In this document: positions 1 to 10,506 of the stretch, piece by piece | Layout of the letters: each line of letters opens with the position of its first letter | Numbering within the stretch: the first letter of the stretch is position 1 | Origin: Betaproteobacteria bacterium | GTDB lineage: Bacteria > Pseudomonadota > Gammaproteobacteria > Burkholderiales > SG8-41 | NCBI GenBank assembly: GCA_016183675.1 | Contig: JACPEF010000034.1 | Location: forward strand, 1 to 38,840 | Length of the DNA: 38,840 nucleotides | Reading direction: 5' to 3' | The notes under the pieces: generated by a model | The model's input: only the letters and a program-made list of their open reading frames with translations | What the model was told of the DNA's origin: nothing | The model's database searches: none | Translations under genes and position numbers: made by a program

Positions 1-34
1 ACACGTGTTTCACCGTGTTATAGGCTCTAAGCCT

Positions 35-1639
<1,605 letters not shown>

Positions 1640-1675
1640 TTATGAAAAACAGTTGTATTTTAGGCCGGTCGGCAG

Positions 1676-1704
1676 GGAACTCTCGGCCATTATAGTCGTC
1701 CTAA
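1676..1704 (+). promoter_or_regulatory. candidate ECF-type (RpoE-like) promoter: GGAACT-N16-GTCCTAA
   Basis: GGAACT at 1676-1681 and GTCCTAA at 1698-1704, 16-nt spacer; places a start at about 1710, the first base of hairpin 1 of the candidate sRNA. Confidence 0.4.
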
Positions 1705-1709
1705 ACTTC

Positions 1710-1813
1710 AGACGATGTTGAATCGTCTCCCGCTTCTCCTCCCTGAGCGGGCGCCTTAATCCTTATTAAGGCTTTTGCCCCCGGTTTTACTCCCCTTTAA
1801 CCGGGGGTTTTTT
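1710..1813 (+). ncRNA. candidate small RNA with four consecutive hairpins
   Basis: AGACGAT/ATCGTCT (1710-1728), CCCGCT/AGCGGG (1729-1751, loop UCUCCUCCCUG), GCCTTAAT/ATTAAGGC (1753-1772), terminator stem CCCCCGGTT/AACCGGGGG (1778-1807) plus T6; no + strand protein gene ends here. Confidence 0.65.
1778..1813 (+). terminator. intrinsic terminator, + strand
   Basis: 9-bp perfect stem followed by TTTTTTATT; no T-tract on the minus side. Confidence 0.85.
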
Positions 1814-2095
1814 ATTGTATCGAGCCGCTGATCACGGTCTGCGCCGCGGTTAAACCTTGCGCGCCGCGCCCGCGAACCGCTGCAGGGACAGCGCGGCATG
1901 ATCCCGGCGCGGGGCGCCGTGGGCGTGCTCGAGGCCGAGCGCTGCGTGGGACCGCGAGAACCTGTCCGCTTTGGCGCGCAGCACGTGGATCGGGTTTGCG
2001 GTCAAAGCGAACCACTCCCTGAGCGGGCGGTCGGGCGGAAGCTCGCTGGGATGGTGGACTGCGCGGTAGAACCCGGGCTGCGCGAAAAGTGACAT
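1812..2095 (-). pseudogene. engB: engB (YihA) ribosome-biogenesis GTPase remnant: internal deletion plus frameshift
   Basis: N-terminus MSLFAQPGFYRAVHHPSELPPD runs directly into the EngB C-terminal part REWFALTANPIHVLRAKADRFSR; GRSNAGKSS and DLPGYG regions absent; likely C-terminal end (AAQTVISGSIQ) continues in another frame. Confidence 0.7.
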
Positions 2096-2192
2096 AGGTT
2101 CTTGTTATCGTGCTTGAAACTGGCGCCCGAGCAGGGGCTTACTATACAATACCGCTCCGCCCGATAACGCATTCAACAGGGGAAGAACCGGA

Positions 2193-2828
2193 ATGAATCT
2201 CCGCTGGCCCGTGACGCTGATCGGCGGCGTTTTCGCTGTTTCGGCCGCGGTTGCCCAAACCCACCCCAAGCCAGACCCTTCGAAGGCGCAGCCGATCGTG
2301 ACCAAGCTGTGCGCCGCGTGCCACGCCACGGACGGCAACAGCACCCTGGCCGCCAACCCGATCCTCGCCGGCCAGCACGCCGAGTACACGATGAAGCAGC
2401 TGATGAACTTCAAGCTGCAGGGCGGCAAGCCGGCCGAGCGTCCACACAACGTGATGGCCGGGATGGTGGCGAGCCTCTCCGCCGACGACATGCGCAATCT
2501 GGCGGCGTACTTCGAAATGCAAAAACCCAGATTGCGCGCCGCTCGCGATGCCGAACTGGTCAGGCTCGGGCAGGCGATCTACCGGGGCGGGGTGATGTCC
2601 AAGGGCGTGGCAGCCTGTAGCGCGTGCCACGGCCCGAACGGCGCGGGCGTGCCCGTGCAGTTTCCGCGGCTTGCGGGACAATATTCCGAGTACCTCGCCG
2701 CCCAACTGAAGGCGTTCCGTTCCGGGGAACGCGCGAACGACCCCAACCGCATGATGCGCGCGGTGGCCGAGAAGCTCTCCGACAGGGAGATCGCGGCCGT
2801 CGCTGAGTACATCGCCGGGTTGCGCTGA
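2193..2828 (+). CDS. di-haem cytochrome c (c4-like)
   Basis: signal peptide, two CxxCH motifs (CAACH, CSACH), SLSADDMRNLAAYF and EKLSDREIAAVAEYIAGL repeats. Confidence 0.9.
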   Translation: MNLRWPVTLIGGVFAVSAAVAQTHPKPDPSKAQPIVTKLCAACHATDGNSTLAANPILAGQHAEYTMKQLMNFKLQGGKPAERPHNVMAGMVASLSADDMRNLAAYFEMQKPRLRAARDAELVRLGQAIYRGGVMSKGVAACSACHGPNGAGVPVQFPRLAGQYSEYLAAQLKAFRSGERANDPNRMMRAVAEKLSDREIAAVAEYIAGLR

Positions 2829-2854
2829 TCGCGCTCGCCTGAAAGGGGGGATCC

Positions 2855-3718
2855 TTGTCGGTGCGGGACGAGGGCGAGCCCGAATTCAAGGCTCCGCCGC
2901 TGAGCTGCGATGCTCACTTCCACGTGTTCGGCCCAGCCGAGCGCTACCCCTACGGCCCGGACCTGCGCTATCCGCCGCCGCTGGCGCCGCTCCAGGACTA
3001 TCTCGCGCTGGCCCGCCGTCTCGGCTTCGAGCGCTTCGTGCTCGTGCAGCCGAGCGCCTATGGCCGGGACAACGCCTGCCTGCTCGAGGCCATGCGCGAG
3101 TTGGGGGCGATTTGCCGTGGAATCGTGGATGTCGAGGAGAACGTCCCCGACGCCGAGCTCGCGCGCCTGCATGCAGCGGGGGTGCGTGGCGTGCGCATCA
3201 ACGTCTCTCCGGTGAAGCCGCCCGAGCCCGGCTTTGCGGCAACCCTGCGGCCGCGAATCGAGCGCCTCCACGCGCGCTGCGCCGAGATCGGCTGGCAGCT
3301 CGATTTCCTCACCCCGGGCTGGCTGACGAGCGCGCTGATGGGCACGCTCGGAAAGCTCAAGGTCGATTTCACGATCGCCCACATGGGCATGTTCCCGGCG
3401 CGCGAAGGGCCCGATCAGCCGGGCTTTCAGGAGCTGCTCGACCTCCTGCGGCACGGAGAAGGCCGCTGCTGGGTCAAGCTCACCGGCGCCTACCGCATGT
3501 CGGTTGCGCCCGGCTTCGCCGATACGACGCCGATGGCGCGTGCGCTCATCGAAACGGCCTCCGACCGGATCATCTGGGGCAGCGATTACCCGCACCTCTC
3601 CTTTGCCGACAAGGTGGGCTCGGTGGAACTCTTCAACCTGCTCGGCCGCTGGGCCCCGGACGAGGCGACGCGGCGCCGGGTCCTGGTCGAGAATCCGCAA
3701 CGGCTGTTCGGATTCTGA
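2855..3718 (+). CDS. amidohydrolase family protein (2-pyrone-4,6-dicarboxylate lactonase-like)
   Basis: SCDAHFHVFGPAERYPY, WGSDYPHLSF; TTG start preceded by AAGGGGGG. Confidence 0.85.
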   Translation: MSVRDEGEPEFKAPPLSCDAHFHVFGPAERYPYGPDLRYPPPLAPLQDYLALARRLGFERFVLVQPSAYGRDNACLLEAMRELGAICRGIVDVEENVPDAELARLHAAGVRGVRINVSPVKPPEPGFAATLRPRIERLHARCAEIGWQLDFLTPGWLTSALMGTLGKLKVDFTIAHMGMFPAREGPDQPGFQELLDLLRHGEGRCWVKLTGAYRMSVAPGFADTTPMARALIETASDRIIWGSDYPHLSFADKVGSVELFNLLGRWAPDEATRRRVLVENPQRLFGF

Positions 3719-3732
3719 CGCCCCGGCGGCCG

Positions 3733-3907
3733 CTAGTGCCGTTCCAACTATTTGCGGGTAATCCAGTCAGTTCTGCATGCCCTGATTACCGCCGGCAGGC
3801 TAGCCCCGTTCCAACTATCGAGCCCGATCCAACTGCGCCTCCAGGACCGGAAAGTTGGAACGGGGCAAGCCGCCCAAGTTTGGCGAAACAAGTTGGAACG
3901 GCACTAG
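3733..3907. mobile_element. MITE-like palindromic element (outer copy) interrupted by a nested related element
   Basis: 17-bp perfect terminal inverted repeats CTAGTGCCGTTCCAACT...AGTTGGAACGGCACTAG; aligns with the 17100-17207 copy once 3803-3866 is removed. Confidence 0.85.
3803..3866. mobile_element. nested 64-bp related element with its own inverted repeats
   Basis: GCCCCGTTCCAACT (3803-3816) / AGTTGGAACGGGGC (3853-3866), flanked by C-TA on the left and AA-G on the right. Confidence 0.75.
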
Positions 3908-5184
3908 CGCAGCGCCGCGAACGCCTTCTTCGCAGCGCCCACGGTCTTTTCGAGCTCCGCTGCGCCGTGCGCGCTGGAGACAAACCCCGCTTCATAGGCG
4001 GAAGGAGCGAGGTAGACTCCTTCGGCGAGCATGCGGTGGAAAAAGCGGTTGAATGCTTCCTTGTCGCACTGCAGGACCTCGGGGTAGCTCACGGGGGCTG
4101 TCGCGCGGAAATAGAGGCCGAGCATGCCGCCGACGTGCTGCGCGGAGAAGGCGACCCCCGATTCCCGCGCGGCACGGCCGAGCCCTTCGCAGAGCGCGCG
4201 CGCGGTCGCGGCGAGCCGGTCGAAGAATCCCGGCGCCTGGATGATTTTGAGCGTCGCCAATCCGGCTGCGACCGCCACCGGATTCCCCGATAGCGTGCCT
4301 GCCTGATAGACGGGGCCGAGCGGCGCGATTCTGTCCATGATGTCGCGGCGCCCGCCGAAAGCGCCGACCGGCAGGCCGCCACCGATGACTTTGCCGAGGG
4401 TGGTGAGATCGGGCTTCACGCCGTAGAGCGCCTGCGCGCCGCCGAGCGCGACGCGGAAACCGCTCATCACTTCGTCGAAGATCAGCACCGTTCCGTGCCG
4501 GGCGCAGAGTTTTCGCAGCGTTTCGAGGAAACCCGGCCGCGGCGGGACGAGATTCATGTTGCCGGCGACCGGCTCGACGATCACCGCTGCAATTTCGGCC
4601 CCGTCGCGCTCGAACGTTTTTTCCAGCGCGAACGCGTTGTTGTAGTCGAGCACGATCGTGTGAGCCGCGGTCTCCGCGGGGACGCCCGCCGAGCTCGGCT
4701 GCCCGAAAGTGAGCGCGCCCGATCCCGCCTTGACGAGCAGCGCATCCGCATGGCCGTGATAGCATCCCTCGAACTTGACGATCCTGGCCCTGCCGGTGAA
4801 ACCGCGTGCGAGCCGGATCGCGCTCATCGCCGCCTCCGTCCCGGAGCTGACAAGCCGTACCTTCTCGAGCGAAGGCACGAGCTTGCAAAGGAGCTCCGCC
4901 AACTCGACTTCCGGCTCGGTCGGCGCGCCGAAAGAGAGTCCTCTTTCGGCGGCCCGCTGCACCGCCTTCACCACTTCCGGATGGGCGTGGCCGACCACGA
5001 GCGCGCCCCAGGAACCGACGTAGTCGATATAGGCGTTGCCGTCGGCGTCCCACACCTGGGCGCCCTTGCCGCGCTGGATGAAGGGGGGCGTTCCGCCGAC
5101 CGCGCGGAACGCCCGCACCGGGGAATTGACGCCGGCGGGAATGAAGAGCTGCGCGTGCTGGAACAGTTTCTGGCTGCGTTTCAT
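3904..5184 (-). CDS. hemL: glutamate-1-semialdehyde 2,1-aminomutase
   Basis: [36 protein letters not shown]..., [36 protein letters not shown] stop lies in the element's terminal CTAG. Confidence 0.98.
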   Translation of the reverse strand: MKRSQKLFQHAQLFIPAGVNSPVRAFRAVGGTPPFIQRGKGAQVWDADGNAYIDYVGSWGALVVGHAHPEVVKAVQRAAERGLSFGAPTEPEVELAELLCKLVPSLEKVRLVSSGTEAAMSAIRLARGFTGRARIVKFEGCYHGHADALLVKAGSGALTFGQPSSAGVPAETAAHTIVLDYNNAFALEKTFERDGAEIAAVIVEPVAGNMNLVPPRPGFLETLRKLCARHGTVLIFDEVMSGFRVALGGAQALYGVKPDLTTLGKVIGGGLPVGAFGGRRDIMDRIAPLGPVYQAGTLSGNPVAVAAGLATLKIIQAPGFFDRLAATARALCEGLGRAARESGVAFSAQHVGGMLGLYFRATAPVSYPEVLQCDKEAFNRFFHRMLAEGVYLAPSAYEAGFVSSAHGAAELEKTVGAAKKAFAALR

Positions 5185-5194
5185 ACCCCATTCC

Positions 5195-5815
5195 CTATTC
5201 ATGCCCTGGAAAGAGCGCGCTGAGGCGCTGGGCGGCGGCGCGGATGTCGGGCGCGCCAAAGAGCGCCGAGATCACCGCCACGGCATCCGCGCCGGCCGCG
5301 ATCAGTTGCGGCGCATTATCGCCGCCGATGGCTACTACCGGCAGGGAAATCCGCCGCCGGGCTTCCCCGAGCAGCGCGAGCGGCGCCTGCGGCGCGCCCG
5401 GTTTCACGGCGGAAGGAAAGAAACTGCCGAAGGCGACATAGTTCGCCCCGGCGTGCGCCGCGTCGAGCGCGTTCTCCAGCCGGTTGTAACAGGAGACGCC
5501 GAGGAGTTTTTCCGGGCCGAGCCGGGCGCGCGCTTCGCCCAGCGAACCGTCCTCGCGTCCCAGGTGCAGGCCGGCTGCGTCTACCGCGGTCGCAAGATCG
5601 AGGTGATCGTTCACGATCAGCGGAACGCTGTACTCGCGGGCGAGGGCGTGCAGCGCGCGCGCCTGCAGGAGTCTCAGCGCTGCGCTTGCGGTCTTGTTGC
5701 GGTACTGCAGCAGGCGGGCGCCGCCGGCGAGCGCCGCCTCGACCTTGGCGAGCAGCTCGGTGGTGTCGACGATGTCCGGCGTGACGGCGTAGAGGCCCTT
5801 AATCGCCGCCTTCAT
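5195..5815 (-). CDS. thiE: thiamine-phosphate synthase
   Basis: [54 protein letters not shown]. Confidence 0.96.
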   Translation of the reverse strand: MKAAIKGLYAVTPDIVDTTELLAKVEAALAGGARLLQYRNKTASAALRLLQARALHALAREYSVPLIVNDHLDLATAVDAAGLHLGREDGSLGEARARLGPEKLLGVSCYNRLENALDAAHAGANYVAFGSFFPSAVKPGAPQAPLALLGEARRRISLPVVAIGGDNAPQLIAAGADAVAVISALFGAPDIRAAAQRLSALFPGHE

Positions 5816-6632
5816 CGGTGGCTTCGTCCTCGCGCGCCCAGAACAGACGATCCGGGATGTGCTGGCCCATGCCGGGGCGGAACGCCGCCTTGAGCGTCTG
5901 CCACGTGTACTCTTGCGCGTCCTTCACGGCGTCGCTGATCTCAAGCCCGTTGGCGATGGTGGCGGCGATGGCAGAGGCGAGCGTGCAGCCCGAGCCGTGA
6001 AACGAGCCCGGCAGCCGCTGCCAGGCATCGCTCCTCACCACGCCGTTCTGGCCGTAGAGGATGTTCACGACCTGCGGCGTGTTCTCGTGGGTGCCGGTAA
6101 TGAGCACGTACTCGCAACCCGAGGCGATCAGCCGCCGCGCGCATTCGGCGAGATCGGGGCTGTCGCCCTCCTCGGCGTCCTCGGCCGCGAGCCGCCGCGC
6201 TTCCATGCTGTTGGGCGTGAGTATCGTCGTCTGCGGGATCAGCAGCTCCCGCAGCGCATTCACCATTTCCTCGTTGACGAGCTCGTCGCCGCGGCCCGAG
6301 GCGAGCACCGGATCGAACACCAGCGGCACCTCGGGATAATCGGACACGACTTCCGCGATCGCGGCGACCTGCTCGACGCTTCCGAGCAGGCCGATCTTGA
6401 ACGCGGCGACCGGCATATCTTCCAGCACGCAACGCGCCTGGTCGGCAACCCACTCCGCGTCGATCGCGCTCACGTCGTCCACGCCCATCGTGTCCTGGAT
6501 GGTGACCGCGGTCACCACGGAGAGCGGGTGGCAGCCCATGCTGGAGAGCGTCATGATATCCGCCTGCAGCCCCGCGCCGCCGCTCGGATCGGTCGCAGCG
6601 AATACCAGAACGATGGGTGGAAGATCCGACAT
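5799..6632 (-). CDS. thiD: hydroxymethylpyrimidine/phosphomethylpyrimidine kinase
   Basis: ATDPSGGAGLQADIMTLSSMGCHPLSVVTAVTIQDT, FHGSGCTLASAIAA. Confidence 0.96.
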   Translation of the reverse strand: MSDLPPIVLVFAATDPSGGAGLQADIMTLSSMGCHPLSVVTAVTIQDTMGVDDVSAIDAEWVADQARCVLEDMPVAAFKIGLLGSVEQVAAIAEVVSDYPEVPLVFDPVLASGRGDELVNEEMVNALRELLIPQTTILTPNSMEARRLAAEDAEEGDSPDLAECARRLIASGCEYVLITGTHENTPQVVNILYGQNGVVRSDAWQRLPGSFHGSGCTLASAIAATIANGLEISDAVKDAQEYTWQTLKAAFRPGMGQHIPDRLFWAREDEATDEGGD

Positions 6633-6718
6633 GCGCGGGAGAGACCGGGCGCCCGCGCGGTTGGTCGCGGACGGAGTGATTCGTTAAAATCGGATTCTAG
6701 CTTAAAACGGATGCGGGC

Positions 6719-6907
6719 ATGACCACCGCCGACACCGAGGTATACAAGACTTATATGTGCCTGATCTGCGGATTCATCTACGATGAGGCCGCGGGGCTGC
6801 CGGACGAGGGCGTCGCGCCGGGCACCAAGTGGGAAGACTTGCCAATGAACTGGACCTGTCCCGAATGCGGCGCGCGCAAGGAGGACTTCGAGATGGTGGA
6901 GATCTGA
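6719..6907 (+). CDS. rubredoxin
   Basis: MCLICGFIYDEAAGLPDEGVAPGTKWEDLPMNWTCPECGARKEDFE; two CxxC motifs. Confidence 0.97.
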   Translation: MTTADTEVYKTYMCLICGFIYDEAAGLPDEGVAPGTKWEDLPMNWTCPECGARKEDFEMVEI

Positions 6908-6912
6908 GCTTC

Positions 6913-7003
6913 AATGTTGAATTTTTAATTCTCAATTCTTAGTAGGCCTTGGCAAATTCATTTCGCCTGCTAATTCAACATTCAACATTTAGAACTCAAC
7001 ATT
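6913..7003. repeat. AT-rich intergenic repeat with inverted and direct ATTCAACATT copies
   Basis: AATGTTGAATT (6913-6923) inverted to AATTCAACATT (6972-6982), then further ATTCAACATT/ACTCAACATT copies. Confidence 0.7.
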
Positions 7004-7009
7004 CAGCGT

Positions 7010-7399
7010 ATGCGTATATTGCACACCATGATCCGCGTCGGCGATCTCGAGCGCTCCATCGGCTTCTACACCCAGGTGCTCGGCATGAAGCTGCTGCGCA
7101 GGGCGGATTATCCGGGCGGGCGCTTCACCAACGCCTTCGTCGGCTACGACGACGAATCGAAGACGGCGGTGCTCGAGCTCACGCACAACTGGGATACGCG
7201 GTCGTACGATCTGGGCGGCGGCTACGGGCACGTGGCGATCGAGGTCGAGGATGCCTACAGGGCGTGCGAGGAGGTCAGGAAGCGCGGCGGCAGGGTAACG
7301 CGCGAAGCCGGCCCGATGAAGCACGGCACGACCGTGATCGCATTCGTCGAGGACCCCGACGGCTACAAGATCGAGTTCATCCAGAAGCAATCGTCCTAG
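7010..7399 (+). CDS. gloA: lactoylglutathione lyase (glyoxalase I)
   Basis: [31 protein letters not shown]...LELTHNWDT...GYGHVAIEV...[14 protein letters not shown]. Confidence 0.97.
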   Translation: MRILHTMIRVGDLERSIGFYTQVLGMKLLRRADYPGGRFTNAFVGYDDESKTAVLELTHNWDTRSYDLGGGYGHVAIEVEDAYRACEEVRKRGGRVTREAGPMKHGTTVIAFVEDPDGYKIEFIQKQSS

Positions 7400-8175
7400 G
7401 CGGAAGCCGCCCGCGCGGCGTGATCGGCAAGACGCACGAATTCGTCGATTCCCAGCTCCTGCGCGCGCGCACCGCCATCCACCCCGAGCCGGCTCAAGTC
7501 CTCGGTGCTGAAATAGCGCTTGAGGGCGTTGCGCAGCGTCTTGCGCCGCTGGGAGAAGGCGGCAGTAACGATTTTCCCGAGCCACGCTTCATCGCGCGCG
7601 CGGTGCGGCAGCCGGGCGAACGGAACCATCCGGACCACCGCCGATTCGACCTTCGGAACGGGGTGGAACGCCGCAGCCGGAACGGCGAGGACGGGCTCCA
7701 TCTCGAAGCGATACTGCAGCATGACCGAAAGCCGGCCGTAGTCGGAGGAGGACGGCGCGGCAACCATGCGTTCCACGACCTCCCTCTGCAACATGACGTG
7801 GATGTCACGGAGCGCCGGTGCGCTGTCGGCGAGATGGAACAGGAGCGGCGTGGAGATGTTGTACGGGAGGTTCCCGACCACGCGCAGCCCGCGGCCCAGC
7901 GCCGCAAAATCGAACTCGAGGGCATCGCCTTCGTGTATCGCGACGCGCTGCGCGGGGAACATCGCGCGCAGGCGCGCGACGATCTCGCGGTCGATCTCGA
8001 CCACATGCAGGTGATCGAGCCGCTCGACGAGCGGCCGGGTGAGCGCCCCCAATCCCGGGCCGATCTCGACTACGAGGTCCCGCTGATGCGGCGCCACGGC
8101 GCTGACGATGGCGGAGATGACGGCCTCGTCGACGAGAAAATTCTGCCCGAACCGCTTGCGGGGACGGTGGCGCAT
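7396..8175 (-). CDS. rsmA: 16S rRNA (adenine(1518)-N(6)/adenine(1519)-N(6))-dimethyltransferase
   Basis: [56 protein letters not shown]. Confidence 0.97.
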   Translation of the reverse strand: MRHRPRKRFGQNFLVDEAVISAIVSAVAPHQRDLVVEIGPGLGALTRPLVERLDHLHVVEIDREIVARLRAMFPAQRVAIHEGDALEFDFAALGRGLRVVGNLPYNISTPLLFHLADSAPALRDIHVMLQREVVERMVAAPSSSDYGRLSVMLQYRFEMEPVLAVPAAAFHPVPKVESAVVRMVPFARLPHRARDEAWLGKIVTAAFSQRRKTLRNALKRYFSTEDLSRLGVDGGARAQELGIDEFVRLADHAARAASA

Positions 8176-8194
8176 GACGGTTTCGCCCCGCGGC

Positions 8195-9175
8195 TCAGGC
8201 CGGGCGGCGGATGCGCCGGGCGCGAACCGCCAGGTCTGCGGCGAGCCTGATCGCCTCGAGCAGGCTGCCGGAATCGGCCTTGCCGGTGCCGGCGAGCTCG
8301 AGCGCGGTGCCGTGATCCACGGATGTCCGGATGATGGGCAGCCCGAGGGTCACGTTCACACCGGCGCCGAAGCTCGCGTATTTGAGCACCGGCAGCCCCT
8401 GGTCGTGATACATCGCGAGCACGCAGTCGTAACCCTTGAGCCGTTGCGGGGTAAAAAGCGTGTCGGCGGGCAGCGGTCCGGCGAGATCGAAACCCCGCAC
8501 GCGCAGCTTCTCCAGCGCGGGGACGATCACTTCGATTTCCTCGCGCCCGAGATGCCCCGTCTCGCCGCCGTGCGGATTGAGTGCCGCGACCGCGATGCGC
8601 GGGCGCGCGATCGCGAAGCGCTCGATGAGGCCGCGGTGCAGGACGCTGAGCGTGCGCTCCAGCGCCTCGCGCGTGATGTGCCGCGCGACCTCGCTCAGCG
8701 CGAGGTGGGTCGTGGCGAGCGCGACCCGCATGCCCCCGCCCACCAGCATCATCACGACATGCGGCGCGCCCAGGTGCTCGGCGAGAAATTCGGTGTGCCC
8801 GGTGAACGCTATCCCCGCCTCATTGATCACGCTCTTCTGCACCGGTGCGGTTGCCATCGCATCAAAAGCGCTGTCGCGGCAGCCCTCGGCGGCGACCTCC
8901 AGGGTGCGCAGCACGTAGGCGCTGTTGGCGGGATCGAGCTGTCCCGCGACCGCCCGCGCCGCGAGCGGGACGTGGCGCACCGTGAGCTTGCCGGCGCCGC
9001 GCGCAGCGATCTTGCCCTCGGGAAAATCCGCCATTTTGAGCGCAACACCAAGGCTGCGCGCCCTCGCCTCGAGCAGTCCGCGGTCGGCCACCACCACGAT
9101 GCGTGCTGGCAGGCGCCGGCGCGCGAGCTGCACGCAGAGGTCGGGCCCGATGCCCGCGGGCTCGCCCGCCGTCAC
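8195..9175 (-). CDS. pdxA: 4-hydroxythreonine-4-phosphate dehydrogenase
   Basis: [70 protein letters not shown]. Confidence 0.97.
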   Translation of the reverse strand: MTAGEPAGIGPDLCVQLARRRLPARIVVVADRGLLEARARSLGVALKMADFPEGKIAARGAGKLTVRHVPLAARAVAGQLDPANSAYVLRTLEVAAEGCRDSAFDAMATAPVQKSVINEAGIAFTGHTEFLAEHLGAPHVVMMLVGGGMRVALATTHLALSEVARHITREALERTLSVLHRGLIERFAIARPRIAVAALNPHGGETGHLGREEIEVIVPALEKLRVRGFDLAGPLPADTLFTPQRLKGYDCVLAMYHDQGLPVLKYASFGAGVNVTLGLPIIRTSVDHGTALELAGTGKADSGSLLEAIRLAADLAVRARRIRRPA

Positions 9176-9206
9176 GGCGATTAACGGAATTTTGAAATTT
9201 GAATGC

Positions 9207-10505
9207 TTAATGTTGAGTTTCGAGGCGGTACTGGACGTAGGCCTTGTCGCGCAGCTGCCGCACCCACTCCTGGTAGGACTCGTCGGATTTGCGCGCGCGC
9301 AACGCCATCCGCGCCGCGAGCCGCTGCCGCTCGCGCGACATGTCCTCGTCGCGCCGCTCGAGCGCCTGGATAAGGTGCCAGCCGAACTGCGTCTTGACCG
9401 GCTCGCTGGTCTGGCCCGGATTGAGCGCGTCCATCGCCCGCTCGAATTCCGGTACCGTGTCGCCCGGGGAAAGCCATCCGAGGTCGCCGCCTTTCGCGCC
9501 GCTCGCGTCCTCGGAGTGCAGGCGCGCGAGCTCCGCGAAATCAGCCCTGTTGTCGAGCCGCTCCTTGAGGCTCGCGAGGCGCCTGCGCGCCTCGGCCTCC
9601 GAAACCAGCTCGTTGGTCTTGATCAGGATGTGCCGTGCGCGGGTCTGGCGCACGATCACGGGCACCGTGCTGCCGCGCTTGTCGTTGAGCCGGAGGACAT
9701 GAAACCCGTTGGCGCTGCGCAGGATGGGGCTCACCTCTCCGACCCGCATCGTCTGCAGCGCCTCGGCGAACAACGTTGGTAGCCTGGAGGCATCACGCCA
9801 GCCCATCGCGCCCCCCTGCAGCGCGTCAGGCGCCTCCGAAAAACTGGCCGCCACTTGGCGGAAATCGCCGCCGGCCTTCAACCGGGCGAGCGCCTGCTCG
9901 GCGCGGGCGCGGCGGGCCTGGATCTGCTCCGGGCTCGCGTTCTCGGGCACGGGCACCAGGATGTGGGACAGGCTGTACTCGTCACCGCGGCCCTCCTGCC
10001 CCTGCCGGCTCTTGATGAAGTTGTCCACTTCGCTCTCGGTGACCATGATCCGGTTCTCGACCTCGCGCTCCCGCAGCCGCGTCATGATGATCTCGTTGCG
10101 AATGTCCTCGCGGAACCTGGCGAACGGGACGCCGTCCTTTTCCAGCGCCGCGCGCATTTGCGGCAGCGTGAGCTTGTTTTGCTCGGCGATGCGGTTCACG
10201 CGCAGCCCGGTCTCCTTCGCGAACTGCAGCTGCACCCGGTCGCTGATCAACCGCTCGAGGACCTGCTTTTCCAGCACTTCGCGCGGCGGCGGCGGCGTGC
10301 CTTGCTGTCTGAGCCGCAAGGTGGCGAACTGCGTGCGATCTTCAAGATCGTTGCGCGTGATCACTTCGTCGTTGACCACGGCCACGATCCGGTCCAGCAC
10401 GATGATGGGCCGCGGCTTCTGTGCCGAGGCAGGCAGCGCCGCGCAGGCGAGGGCGGCGCCGAGCGCCAGCGCGCGCGCGAGGACGGCGATGCGCGGAAAT
10501 GGCAT
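9207..10505 (-). CDS. surA: periplasmic chaperone/peptidyl-prolyl isomerase SurA
   Basis: signal peptide MPFPRIAVLARALALGAALACAALPASAQ; DRIVAVVNDEVITRNDLEDR; two parvulin domains; last codons overlap an AT-rich repeat. Confidence 0.95.
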   Translation of the reverse strand: MPFPRIAVLARALALGAALACAALPASAQKPRPIIVLDRIVAVVNDEVITRNDLEDRTQFATLRLRQQGTPPPPREVLEKQVLERLISDRVQLQFAKETGLRVNRIAEQNKLTLPQMRAALEKDGVPFARFREDIRNEIIMTRLREREVENRIMVTESEVDNFIKSRQGQEGRGDEYSLSHILVPVPENASPEQIQARRARAEQALARLKAGGDFRQVAASFSEAPDALQGGAMGWRDASRLPTLFAEALQTMRVGEVSPILRSANGFHVLRLNDKRGSTVPVIVRQTRARHILIKTNELVSEAEARRRLASLKERLDNRADFAELARLHSEDASGAKGGDLGWLSPGDTVPEFERAMDALNPGQTSEPVKTQFGWHLIQALERRDEDMSRERQRLAARMALRARKSDESYQEWVRQLRDKAYVQYRLETQH

Positions 10506-10506
10506 G

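Noticed and set aside
3786-3995. Small ORFs sharing [10 protein letters not shown] (also 16961-17155) as a peptide family
   Set aside because: The shared peptide is translation of the element's terminal inverted repeat; no RBS or independent coding evidence
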